Of a stretch of 64,000 bases of DNA, positions 48,401 through 57,862 are shown one piece after another (within the stretch, counting starts at the first letter, position 1; each line of letters opens with the position of its first letter). The stretch lies in assembly GCA_001692895.1 (NCBI GenBank), contig KV748195.1, positions 1,302,001-1,366,000 on the forward strand, given 5' to 3'. Under the pieces are notes generated by a model. The model ran no database searches and was not told the DNA's origin. It was given only the letters and a program-made list of their open reading frames with translations. The position numbers were made by a program, and so were the translations under genes. The DNA comes from Cenococcum geophilum 1.58 (taxonomy: Eukaryota > Ascomycota > Dothideomycetes > Gloniales > Gloniaceae).

Positions 48401-49140
48401 ATATCCTCTTTCCAAAAGTCGGGTCGCGAAAAAGCCACCGCCAGCCCCCGGACCACTACCTTCCTTCAAGCCTCTCCCCATCTACAAGGCCTTGATTTTC
48501 TGGCAGAACGATTGACCGCCTACGTATGCAACTTCCTAATTGGTGCGCACGGAGCACAGCTCTAAGGACGCGTTTATCAATGCAAGGGATAGTAAGCGAA
48601 GAAAACGAGTAGTACAGCTAAGGAAAGAATAAAGACGTTGATAAATCTTTATATAGACCTTATAGAATTAGTAAAGAAAGTATAAAAAAGAATAAAAAGG
48701 TATTATAATACTAAGAGATCTAAGGGACCAGATCTTAAGGAGGGAGATAAAGTATGGCTACTATATAAAAATTTTAAGAGTTGACGACTAAGTAAGAAGT
48801 TAGACTACGTTAGACTAGGACCTTTTAAAATTACGCAAAGGATTTCACTAGTTACGTTTAAGTTAAACCTACTAGCCAAAATAAAGATTTACTCTATATA
48901 GCATATCGCAATGCTAGAGCTAGTACACGGGAATATTAAGTTACTAGTTTACGAAGTAGACATGTATAGAGGACAAGAAGAAGACAAATAGTAAGTTTTG
49001 AAGATTGTTGGTTATAAGGACGTTGACAATAAAATATAGTATAAGGTTAAGTGGATAGGCTACACTAAGACTACCTAGGAGCTACTAGAGAATTTAAAGA
49101 ACGCTATAGAAAAGGTACAGGAGTATTAGAAGAGATTAGG
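42458..49140 (+). pseudogene. D3 gag-pol relic
   Basis: From ATG 42458 the domains run: gag (KRYLGERLKLKGFL), CCHC knuckle (about 43455-43500), protease (about 45.5-45.8 kb), reverse transcriptase ([20 protein letters not shown] near 46190, KIDLRxAYY; YLNNIIIY where the family has Y-x-D-D), RNase H (about 46.9-47.2 kb, YNIYNKELLGIV), integrase (about 47.6-48.25 kb), the MITE, the integrase C-terminus, and a chromodomain (about 49.0-49.13 kb, YKVKWIGYTKTT). Stops interrupt all domains. Because reverse transcriptase is uninterrupted by insertions here, this copy is the best reference for the family. Confidence 0.88.
48248..48589. mobile_element. RIP-free MITE, Tc1/mariner type, inside D3
   Basis: 342 bp bounded by perfect 14-bp inverted ends TCCCTTGCATTGAT and ATCAATGCAAGGGA, flanked by TA on each side. 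D2 at about 51895-51912 shows the filled-free site. The interior has near-normal GC and intact CpA and CpG, in sharp contrast with D3. No open frame worth reporting was seen, so it is non-autonomous. TA duplication with short TIRs points to a Tc1/mariner-class transposase acting in trans. Confidence 0.88.
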
Positions 49141-49863
49141 TTAGGTAGCATTAATAAAGAAGGATCGCTAAAAAATAAGTCACCTAAGGGGGACCTAAGA
49201 AGAGCAGTTGCCGAACTACTTAGATCTGTTTCCTTCTCTGTTAAAAGAGAATCCGTTTTTTTATTGCCAAGTTCCTATAAACCTTATTTTATAAGTTTCT
49301 ACTCCTTAAAATAAACCTTCTTATAAACTTTTTTAAGACGAAGTAGATAAGCAGACGCCGCGATCTAGGCATTTAGGGCCTTCTGTTCTGCATTACGAGA
49401 ACGTTTTAACTTAATAAGGGCTTAAGACAGTTTACCATCTAGCCGTGTAGTAGTAGATTAAATATAAGACCCTAAGATAAATTAATTAGGGAACTAGACG
49501 ACTATTAAGAGTAATAGGTTACGTATATTTAGCATTAGAAGTAGAGCGAACATTATAGGACGAATAAATATTTGCTTTAGTGCATTCTAAGTAAAAGGAC
49601 GGTTGTTATAAAGATGGGTTCGCTAACGCAATATAAACTAACCCCTCTTTTGAACAGCGAGAATACGGAGATAGTATAATCTCACTAAGAGATAATATTG
49701 CAGCAATAGTGCAAGCACGACGTTGGGCGTGTAAAGAAGAAATTGCTTTAGGCATAATAAGCAATAATATTAACTAAATTAATTAAATGGATATTACACC
49801 TCTAGTAAACAACTTAGAGATATTTTAAATCTTTAAGGACGAAGATAAAGAGGAGGGAGATGG

Positions 49864-50288
49864 TGTTACGGACGCTTTAAGTATAATATTACGACTACTT
49901 AGGGAAGAGTCGAAAGAAGCTAGTTAGTTAATTTAGGCATAGTCTAAGATAGAGCCAATAGAACTATGTGACGAGAAATGGTAACTAAGGTTATATAATA
50001 TGCTACGTATTAAATAAGAGGAACAAGAGGAACTTACGTACCTTATGTATAAGACGTATATTACGTACAAGAAGGATTTTATAGGAGTACGGTTATGTAT
50101 TTAAGGACCCTTAGTCCCTACCTAGATAGTTCCTTCCTTATAGTGATTCTTAGAATATAATTAGAGTTAATCTATTAGGTAACCACTCCACCAGTTGTTA
50201 TTACTTGTCGACTATTATTACTTGCATTTCCTACACACCTAGCCCAATAACGAGCCTACCGTAGTTCTTGCTATAAGGTTCCGTTACA
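49864..50288 (+). repeat. 3' LTR of D3
   Basis: 425 bp, TGTTACGGACGC...CCGTTACA. Its ends are intact TG...CA, followed by GATTT. Confidence 0.93.
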
Positions 50289-50293
50289 GATTT

Positions 50294-52460
50294 ATTAAAT
50301 TTATTATTAAACTAGGCCAACTTAGTATAGATCTAAAGAAGATCGAGGCTATAGTAAATTGGTAAGAACTAGAGAACGTTATACAGTTAAGATCGTTCCT
50401 AGGGTTTTATAATTACTATAAAAGGTTTATAGCGTAGTGGTTAAAGGATATTAAGCCATTTATATAATTAATGAAGAAAGAAGAACTATAGGCGTAGGGA
50501 AAGGAATAGAGAGAACTCTTTAAGAAAGTTAAAGAGTTGTTTACCTAGGAGCCAGTTTTTAAAATCTATTAACTAAAACTAGAAACGGTTGTAGAAATAA
50601 ATGCATTAGACTATATACTAGGGGCGTACTTTATATAAAGATATTAAGATAGATAGCACCTAGTGGCATACTATAGTCGGAAGATAACACCACTAGAGTT
50701 AAACTATAACATCTATAATAAGGAGTTGTTAGGTATAGTTACAGTACTAAAGGAATAGAAAGTATTCTTATAAGGTATAGAAAAACTATTTATAGTTAAG
50801 ACGGATTATAAAAACCTAATAGGATTTCTAACGATAAAGGAACTTAACTAGAGATAGGTTAGATGGGCAGAGATGCTTGCGGAATACTATTTTAAGATTT
50901 AGTATACTAAGGGTATAAATAACACGCGGGCAGATGCTCTAAACTATAAAGCTAAACTATAAAGCGATGAAAAGCCATTAGGGGCTTTACTGCGAAAAGA
51001 CATAAACGGATTGATTAGGTATAATTATCTAAAAATTATAGTAACTTAAGAGAGTAATAAACTAGAGAAAGTCTATAAGATACTAAAAAGCTTTTAGGTA
51101 TAAAGGATTCTAAAAGTATAGCTAAAAGATTTATAGACGGATATATACGAAAACTAAGAAGTAAAGTATATCTTAAGAAGCATAGCAGAGCAATTTATAG
51201 AAGAATTCTATAAGGGATTAACTTAAGGATATAATGGAGCTATAGGCTTAGTATTAAGACTCTAGGAGGAGTACATTATTAATAGAATCTAGAATATTGT
51301 AAGGAAAGTAATAAAAGAGTATTTAGATTGCTAAAGGAATAAACTAATAAGGTATAAGCTATATAGAGGGCTATAACCTATTAAAATACTAGAGAGACTA
51401 TAGGAGGTTATATTATAGGACTTTATTATAAAGTTGCTAAAGTTAAGAGATCCTATTACCAAATAAGATTATAATATAATCTTAGTAATAGTAGATAAGC
51501 TTATAAAGTGGGGATACTTTATAGCATATACAGAAGAAATATTAGCGGAAGATGTTGCTAGAATCTATATTAAGGAAGTATTTATAAGACATAGAGTACT
51601 AAGTAAGATTATATTGGATAGAGATTTAAGATTTATAGTAGTATTCTAGGAAGTGTTCTTAGCAGAGTAAGGAGTTTAAGTAGTAACTTCTACTATATAT
51701 TATCCGCAGATAGATAGTTAAACGGAAAGATTAAATTAGATATTAGAGCAGTATTTAAGGCACTATATCAATTATGCATAGAATAATTGGGTATTGCTAT
51801 TACTAGTTATATAGTTTATATATAATGCAATACCTTAAAAAGGAATAGGCATATTACTATTTAAGGCAAATTATAGATATAAGCTAAGAATATCGTTATT
51901 ACTACGGTAAGTAAAGAAAATGAGTAGTATAGCTAAGGAAAGAATAAAGACATTAATAAATCTTTATATAGACCTTATAAAATTAGCAAAGGGAGTATAA
52001 AAAAAATAAAAAAGTACTATAATGCTAGGAGATCTAAGGGACTAAATCTTAAGGAGGGAGATAAAGTATAGCTACTATATAAAAATTTTAAGAGTTAACG
52101 ACTAAGTAAGAAGTTAGACTACGTTAGATTAGGACCTTTTAAAATTATATAGAGGATTTCACTAGTTACGTTTAAGTTAAACCTACTAGCCAAAATAAAG
52201 ATCTACCCTATATAGTATATTGTAATACTAGAGCTAGTATATAGAAATATTAAGCCACTAGTTTATAAAACAGACATATATAGAGGATAAGAAGAAGACA
52301 AATAGTAAGTTTTAAAGATCGTTAACTATAAGGATATTAACGATAAAATATAGTATAAGGTTAAGTGGATAGGCTATACTAAGACTACCTAGAAGCTACT
52401 AGAGAATTTAAAAAATGCTATAGGAAAGGTACAGGAGTATTAGAAGAGATTAGGTTAGGT
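50294..52460 (+). pseudogene. D2 pol relic, second part
   Basis: It resumes the reverse transcriptase frame cut at 41987, then gives RNase H (about 50.55-50.85 kb), integrase (about 51.3-51.95 kb, without the MITE found in D3) and a chromodomain (about 52.3-52.45 kb). Decayed by stops. Confidence 0.85.
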
Positions 52461-53198
52461 AGTATTAATAAAGAAGGATTACTAAAGAATAAGTTACCTA
52501 AGGGGGACCTAAGAAGAGCAGTTGCCGAACTACTTAGATCTATTTCCTTCCCTATTAGAAGAGAATCCGTTTTTTTATTACTAAGTTCCTATAAACCTTA
52601 TTCCATAAGTTTTTACTCCTTAGAATATACCTTTTTACAAACCTTTTTAAGACGGATTAGTTGAGCGGACGCCGCTAAATAAGACTTAAGGGCCCGTTAC
52701 TAAGCATTAGCAGCCTCCTACTTAGCGTCCTAAGAACGGCGCAATTTAGTAAGAGCGATGGACAGTTTATTATCTAGCTATGTAGTAGTAGATTAAATAT
52801 AAGACCCTAAGATAAATTAATTAGGGAACTAAATGACTATTAAGAGTAATAGGTCGTATATATTTAGTATTAGAGGTAGAGCGAACGTCGTAGGACGAAC
52901 GAATATTCGCTTTAGTGCACTCTAAGTAAGAGGATAGTTGTTATAAAGATAGGTTCGCTAACGCAATATAGACTAACCCCTCTTTTAAACAATAAGAATA
53001 TAGAGACGGTATAATTTTACCTAGAGATAATATCGCAGCGATAGTGCGAGCACGACGAGCAGTTAAGGAAGAAGAAATTGCTTTAGGTATAATAAGCAAT
53101 AATATTAACTAAATTAATTAAACGGATATTATACCTCTAATAAACGACTTAGAGATGTTTTAAATCTTTAAGGACAAAGATAAAGAGGAGGGAGATAG

Positions 53199-53625
53199 TG
53201 TTACGGACGCTTTAAGTACAATGTTATAACTACTTAAAAAAGAGACGGAAGAAGCTAGTTGGTTAATTTAAGTATGGTTTAGGATGGAGCTAATAGAACT
53301 ATATAATAAGGAATGGTAACTAAGGTTACGTAGGGTAATCTATATAATCTATAGGATCTATATAATCTGTAATAAAGTAGATAGAGCACACGTATATTAT
53401 GTATAAGAAGGATTTTATAGGAGTATAGTTGTGTATTTAAGGACCCTTAGTCCCTACCTAAGTAGTTCCTTCCTTATAGTAATTCTTAGAATATAATTAG
53501 AGTTAATCTATTAGGCAACCACTCCACCAGTTATTATTACTTGTCGACTATTATTACTTATATTTCCTACACACCTAGCCTAATAACAGGACCCATCGTA
53601 GTTCTTGCTATAAGGTTCCGTTATA
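53199..53625 (+). repeat. 3' LTR of D2
   Basis: 427 bp, preceded by the polypurine tract GAGGAGGGAGATAG and followed by the GGAAT duplicate. Confidence 0.92.
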
Positions 53626-53630
53626 GGAAT

Positions 53631-53956
53631 AGTCCCATATATGCTATTCGATCTATAGGTATTAGCAGCTTTACTCCTTATATAACCTTAAAGTGCATTT
53701 ATATAAGGAATCCTTTAAGTTTTAATCTTTCTCCTAAGTACCTTTTAATTGATAATAACTTAATCTTTACTACACTTATCCCATTAATTCTATTTTCTAA
53801 CATCGCATTATTTTCCGTTAACTGGTTAACTATCTCTTATAGCTGGCTAACCGTTATAGGTTGCTGTAAGTTAGTATCTGCTATACTAGTATCGTTTCCT
53901 AATCTTAAAGTAGTTGCCGCCGTTAATAGCGTTATAGTGGCTGCTTTTAGTAGCAT
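53631..53956 (-). pseudogene. D1 gag relic, N-terminal part
   Basis: Minus-strand continuation of the D1 gag interrupted by D2. It begins MLLKAATITLL at ATG 53956 and parallels the D2 and D3 gag N-termini. The 153-codon frame on the plus strand here is the antisense of gag plus LTR. Confidence 0.82.
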
Positions 53957-53997
53957 ATTGTTTAACTTTATTAATACTATAACCTTAATAGTAAATA

Positions 53998-54417
53998 TAT
54001 AATAAAGCCTTGTAGTAGGAACTACGGTAGACTTATTATTAGGCTAGGTATATAGGTAAATAGGAAGTTAACAACGTAATAATAACTAGTGGAGTAGTTG
54101 CCTAATAGATTAACTCTAATTATATTCTAAGATTTACTATAAAGGAGAGAACTATCTAGGTAGGGACTATGGTCCTTTAAATACACAACCATACTCCTAA
54201 GAAATCCCCTTTATACGTAAGGTACGTGTTATACGTATTATACATACGTTCCCTTTATATACTGCGTATACTGCGTATAACGTTATATAACCTTAGTTAC
54301 TATTCCTCGTCATATAGCTCTATTGGCTCCATCCTAGACTGTGCCTAGATTAACCAACTAGCTTCTTCTAACTCCTCTCTTAGTAGTCGTAACATTGTAC
54401 TTAAAGCGTCCGTAATA
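53998..54417 (-). repeat. right LTR (5') of D1
   Basis: 420 bp, paired with 16956-17375. Its right end on the plus strand reads GCGTCCGTAATA. Confidence 0.9.
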
Positions 54418-54422
54418 ATTTG

Positions 54423-55206
54423 CACCTATCTAATTAGAAATAGGGTATTTACCCTAAATAAGCTTTAACTAGAATAGACTAGAAGGACCATAGACTGTAT
54501 ATAAGAAACTATCTTATAAGGAAGCCTAGTAGTACGCTAAGCGCTTAGAGGAAGCCTAGACGGTAGCCTATATAAATCTAAAAAAGGCCTATAAATTAAT
54601 AAAATAGTAGGTAAATAAGTATAGGCGCGACCCTAACTTTACTATAGGCGATATAGTCTAGATTATAATAAAGAACTAAAAGACGGAACGGCCTAGCCGT
54701 AAGCTAAACTATTAGATAGCAGGACTATATAAGGTCCTTAAGAAAATAGGTAACTTATATAAGGTAAAGCTCCCGGATTTAATTAAGGTTTACCCTATTT
54801 TCTTATTAGATAAGCTATAGAAAGCTATAAACGACCTATTACCTAGATAAAAGAACAAACCTCTCCTACCAATTTAAGTTAATAATGATAAAAAATAGGA
54901 AATTAAAGAAGTATTAGCCTATAAACTAGTAAGGGAAACGCTAAAGTACTGCGTTAGTTAGAAAGGCTATAACCTAGATCCTACCTGGTACCCTATATAG
55001 AACTTTATTAGCAGTCTATATAAGCTTTAAGAATTTTATAGCCGTTACTCTAATAAACTAGGACCCTTAAAGTACCTAAATAAGTAAATAGAGTGCTAGT
55101 ATAGCGAAGACAATAAGCTACCGGAAGAATATAAAGATAAGAACGCCCTATAGGTATAATACGGATATATAAAGCCTAAGGGCAGGCTTTTATAGAAGGG
55201 GGGTAA
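54423..55206 (+). pseudogene. element A integrase C-terminus and chromodomain relic
   Basis: Continues the pol frame left at 16955 with LEIGYLP, then TVYKKLSYKEA and an integrase C-terminal segment (GDIVWI, RPSRKLNY). The chromodomain reads EIKEVLAYKLVRETLKYCV, then KGYNLDPTWYP and NFISSLYKL. It ends with a G-rich polypurine tract (55198-55203) before the LTR. The chromodomain makes A a chromovirus. Confidence 0.83.
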
Positions 55207-55422
55207 TGTTACGGCACTAGCAGAACTTAGTTAGCAGAACTTAGTAAAACTTCGCGGTTATATAACTAGAGGACCGTATAAAAGAACCCTACTTTAACCA
55301 GCGCTACTCTTCTTCTCCTTTCCTTTCTTTAGCTTTAGATTCTTGTTTATAGATAACCCAATTATATAAGCTTACGCGTCCCTCTTACTATACTCGTGCC
55401 TTAATTAACTAAGTCGCTAATA
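55207..55422 (+). repeat. 3' LTR of element A
   Basis: About 216 bp, TGTTACGGCAC to CTAAGTCGCTAATA. It shares both ends with the H LTR at 194-373. The matching 5' LTR was not found in the window. Confidence 0.7.
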
Positions 55423-56064
55423 GAAAGCTATAAATAACCTATTACCTAGATAAAAAACGAGTCTCCCCTACTAGTTTAAGTAAACGGTAATAATAAATAG
55501 GAAGTTAATAAAATACTATCCTATAAGATAGTACGGGGAACGCTAAAATACTATATCTAATAGAAGGGCTATAATCTAGACCTAACCTAGTACCTTACGT
55601 AGAACTTTATAAGCTACCCCTAAAAGCTTAAAGAGTTCTATAACTAATACCCTAATACGCCTAGACCCTTAAAGTACCTAGATAAATAAATAGAATGCTA
55701 GTATAATAAAGATAATAAGTTACTGGAAGAATATAGGGATAAAAACGCCCTAAAGCCCTAATATAGCTGTCTGCCAAATTATGCTAAATTATACTATTTT
55801 CTGCTAGTACTGTAAAACTTTAGATATCTAGGAACTTTAACCACTAGTTAAAGTTGTCTAATTAGTTAGATCCTTGCCAAGATTTTTAGCAGCTCTTAGC
55901 CTATTACTTTCTATATAACTTACGATTGCCTTTTATACTTAATCTAGACGCACTTACGTCTTCTTTTCCTTATATTATATTTTATAACCTTACGTTTATA
56001 AGCCTAGTGCTATTTTATTCCTAATTAAGCCTAAAGGCAGGCTTTCTTTTAAAAAGGGGGGTAA
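55423..56064 (+). mobile_element. 3' tail of another Gypsy element (J)
   Basis: It starts abruptly inside a chromodomain-type tail that parallels 54826-55190 of A (AINNLLPR; GTLKYYI, then GYNLDLT). After about 55765 a roughly 250-bp stretch unlike A is inserted, possibly a solo LTR, containing P2. The A-like end then resumes and finishes with a polypurine tract (56051-56061). Element A may have inserted into J. Confidence 0.65.
55833..55855. repeat. palindromic module P2, copy in J
   Basis: AACTTTAACCACTAGTTAAA followed by GTT, then GTCTAATTAGTTAGAT. It lies in the block of J that has no counterpart in element A. Confidence 0.7.
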
Positions 56065-56274
56065 TGTAACAGCGCTGTGGCACGCTACCTGCTAAATTCT
56101 GCTATATTCTGCTGACTTATAATTAGCTCGCCCATTACTAGCGCCTTAGCAGCTACCCCTATATATTTATTACTTCGGTCCTAGCGACCCCCTTTTCCTT
56201 CTCTTTAGCTTAGTATCTTTATAATACAGCATTCTACAAGCTTTGGTTTAGAGGCATTTGTATAAGCTATAACA
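56065..56274 (+). repeat. 3' LTR of J
   Basis: About 210 bp, TGTAACAGCGCTG...GCTATAACA, directly after the polypurine tract. It contains TATATATTT and TTTATAATAC stretches. The right end is set by the TAACA word and by the start of Copia-like sequence. Confidence 0.6.
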
Positions 56275-57230
56275 CCCTTCTTATTAAGTCTGTAATTATA
56301 GACTAAATTTATATAAAATCCTAGTATATACGCAGCCTTAATAAGATAGATCTTCTACTTTCCTAATAGGGTAATAACTGTAACTTTAGCTGTTCTAAAG
56401 CCTTTAGTAGTTTCTATTTTAGGTCTTATATATAACTAATTACTAGCTAATTAGATATTACCTATAAACTTTATTTAGTTATTAATAATATATAGGGTTA
56501 AGAATTACACTATTACGGAGAGCGTAATTAGATGCAATATAAGCTCCAGCTTAATAAACTGCGAAGCTTCCGTATAGTTTATTAGGTAAGCTCTTCTACT
56601 CTATATTATTTAGCTTCTTATTAAATAAGGCTTTCTTTCTTAACTAATTAATTATGGCCTTAAATTTAAATAAAGACTTAGCAAGCTTCTACTCTACTAA
56701 CTATATTTTTAAATTATTTGGTTTTTAACCTAACGGTTAAATTAACTTAATAAGGTAGTAGCATTTTAACTCTTTAGGGCTTTCTTTATTTTTAAATATT
56801 AGGTAGCTAAATTAACCTTCTAAGCATTCTTAGTCGGAGTAACTGCCTTTTTAAGTAATATAAGGACATTATAGACGGTATTTCCTTTAAAGGTGTAGTT
56901 AATATAGTTATAGGAAATAGTGCTGATAATATAGGTGTGTAGAGACTTAAGGGCTGCTTCCTCTTTCTTATACCGCTTATAAATACAGTTATACTATTTT
57001 TATAAAGCTTAAAGCTCTTCCTTTTTATCTTTATTAAGGGCTAAGAACGTAGTCTTTTAAGGATTAATAACTAATGGTAATAGCTCTAACGGTACTCTAT
57101 ATCTAGGTAGATTATTTTTCTTAATATCTAGATCGATGTACTTCTATATATTCTTACCGTTAGCTCTATACTTAATAACACCAATCCATTAGTCCTAATC
57201 GTTTGGGCCTACTAGGATTACAGTATGCAT
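56275..57230 (-). pseudogene. Ty1/Copia gag and protease fragment
   Basis: From ATG 57230 on the minus strand the sequence reads MHTVILVGPNDWD, then WIGVIKYRANGKNI and KYIDLDI: the N-terminus of a fungal Copia gag (family: GPxDWDxW). Further along are YKRYKKEEAALKSLH and NTVYNVLILLKKAV. At the far end comes a protease/gag-pre-integrase-like block, TVITLLGK and AAYILGFYINLV. Stops interrupt it. It is cut off at the J LTR, and no LTR of its own was recognised. Confidence 0.7.
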
Positions 57231-57862
57231 TATAATAAGGGTTTTGGATTATTAAGAGGACATTTTAAGGCCTCTACTGTTTAGTTAATAATAGGATAAT
57301 TAGGGTTTCAAATTAAAGATAATGCAGTAGATGGCCCGGGCTTATAACTGTTGAACGGACAAGTCACTAAGAAGAACTCTATCGATTAAAGCTAGCTCTA
57401 GAAGCTCTCTATATACATAAGGTAGGGGCAAAAGATTAACGACGACACTGACGACGACACTGACGATTTGGAACTATTACTCAATCGCCACAAGGTCGGT
57501 ATTGCCACTTAGTCGATGATAGGTAATGAATAGGTAATAGAAAATAGATAGTAAGACATACGATGGCAAAACAGGGTGTGAGTCATAAGGTGGTACTTGA
57601 CAGTGACCTCAACGTTCGACAGCTACTAACTCCCATATATTGGGACGAAGCAGGAGAACACCACGGCACTAAGATGTTATTAATATGTGCAAGGATCTTA
57701 CGATAAAATTAACAGAGCCACTCTCTGCTATTGAAAATATCTTGAATATATCTTGAGCCCGTTTTAAAATGTGAATAATTCGACGGGCTTTCTTAGCGTG
57801 TAAAGTTGTACAAGCCACCAAATGTTTGCCACTCAAGAACCCTGATTGTCCCCAATTTCGCC
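57231..57862. other. compartment boundary, no gene seen
   Basis: The strongly AT-rich, TA-rich sequence gives way within about 150 bp (near 57.3 kb) to ordinary composition. A short direct repeat ACGACGACACTG occurs twice at 57441-57466. The last part (57.67-57.86 kb) is the 3' flank of the P450 gene. Only short, unsupported frames are present. Confidence 0.6.

Larger units (their letters stand above)
41988..50288 (+). mobile_element. Ty3/Gypsy chromovirus D3, plus strand, complete
   Basis: 8,301 bp with two 425-bp LTRs (41988-42412 and 49864-50288) and a perfect 5-bp target duplication GATTT (41983-41987 and 50289-50293). It inserted in the reverse transcriptase of D2; the interrupted word resumes at 50294 and matches D3's own uninterrupted copy near 46620. 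The polypurine tract GAGGAGGGAGATGG directly precedes the 3' LTR. A 342-bp MITE lies in its integrase. It is the youngest of the three D copies by position, yet still carries many RIP-type stops. Confidence 0.94.
37130..53625 (+). mobile_element. Ty3/Gypsy chromovirus D2, plus strand, contains D3
   Basis: It starts TGTTACGGACGC at 37130 and ends CCGTTATA at 53625. It is flanked by GGAAT on both sides (37125-37129 and 53626-53630), and D1 gag resumes exactly after the right copy. The 3' LTR is 427 bp (53199-53625). The 5' LTR is 666 bp (37130-37795) because of an internal 239-bp duplication. Removing D3 and the duplication leaves about 7.95 kb, matching D3. The gag ATG is at 37841; pol is interrupted at 41987 and resumes at 50294. 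Confidence 0.92.
16956..54417 (-). mobile_element. Ty3/Gypsy chromovirus D1, minus strand, expanded by nested insertions
   Basis: The two 420-bp LTRs at 16956-17375 and 53998-54417 are the same D-family LTR in the same (minus) orientation. They are flanked by ATTTA (16951-16955) and ATTTG (54418-54422), a 5-bp duplication with one G/A change. The D1 body survives in three parts: 17376-17420 (3' end with polypurine tract), 30565-37124 (pol and gag) and 53631-53997 (start of gag, ATG at 53956). The gaps are filled by F+G (17421-30564) and D2+D3 (37130-53625). Removing them leaves about 7.8 kb, close to the other D copies. D1 sits in the integrase of A. Confidence 0.88.
1500..55422 (+). mobile_element. 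outermost Ty3/Gypsy chromovirus A, split into four pieces by nested insertions
   Basis: Four plus-strand pieces read as one pol gene when the insertions are skipped: about 1500-3214 (protease/reverse transcriptase), 10193-11188 (RNase H, start of integrase), 16545-16955 (integrase core) and 54423-55206 (integrase C-terminus, chromodomain), followed by a 3' LTR. Each break falls mid-domain and the next piece resumes the same domain. Target duplications of B (AATAC on both sides) and D1 (ATTTA/ATTTG) support this. All pieces are full of stops with C-to-T and G-to-A type changes. This is the oldest layer of the nest. The 5' end is uncertain. Confidence 0.8.

Noticed and set aside
53541-54002. 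153-codon plus-strand open frame
   Set aside because: It is antisense to the D1 gag N-terminus and overlaps the D2 LTR; no domain is visible, and RIP on the gag strand removes stops from this strand.
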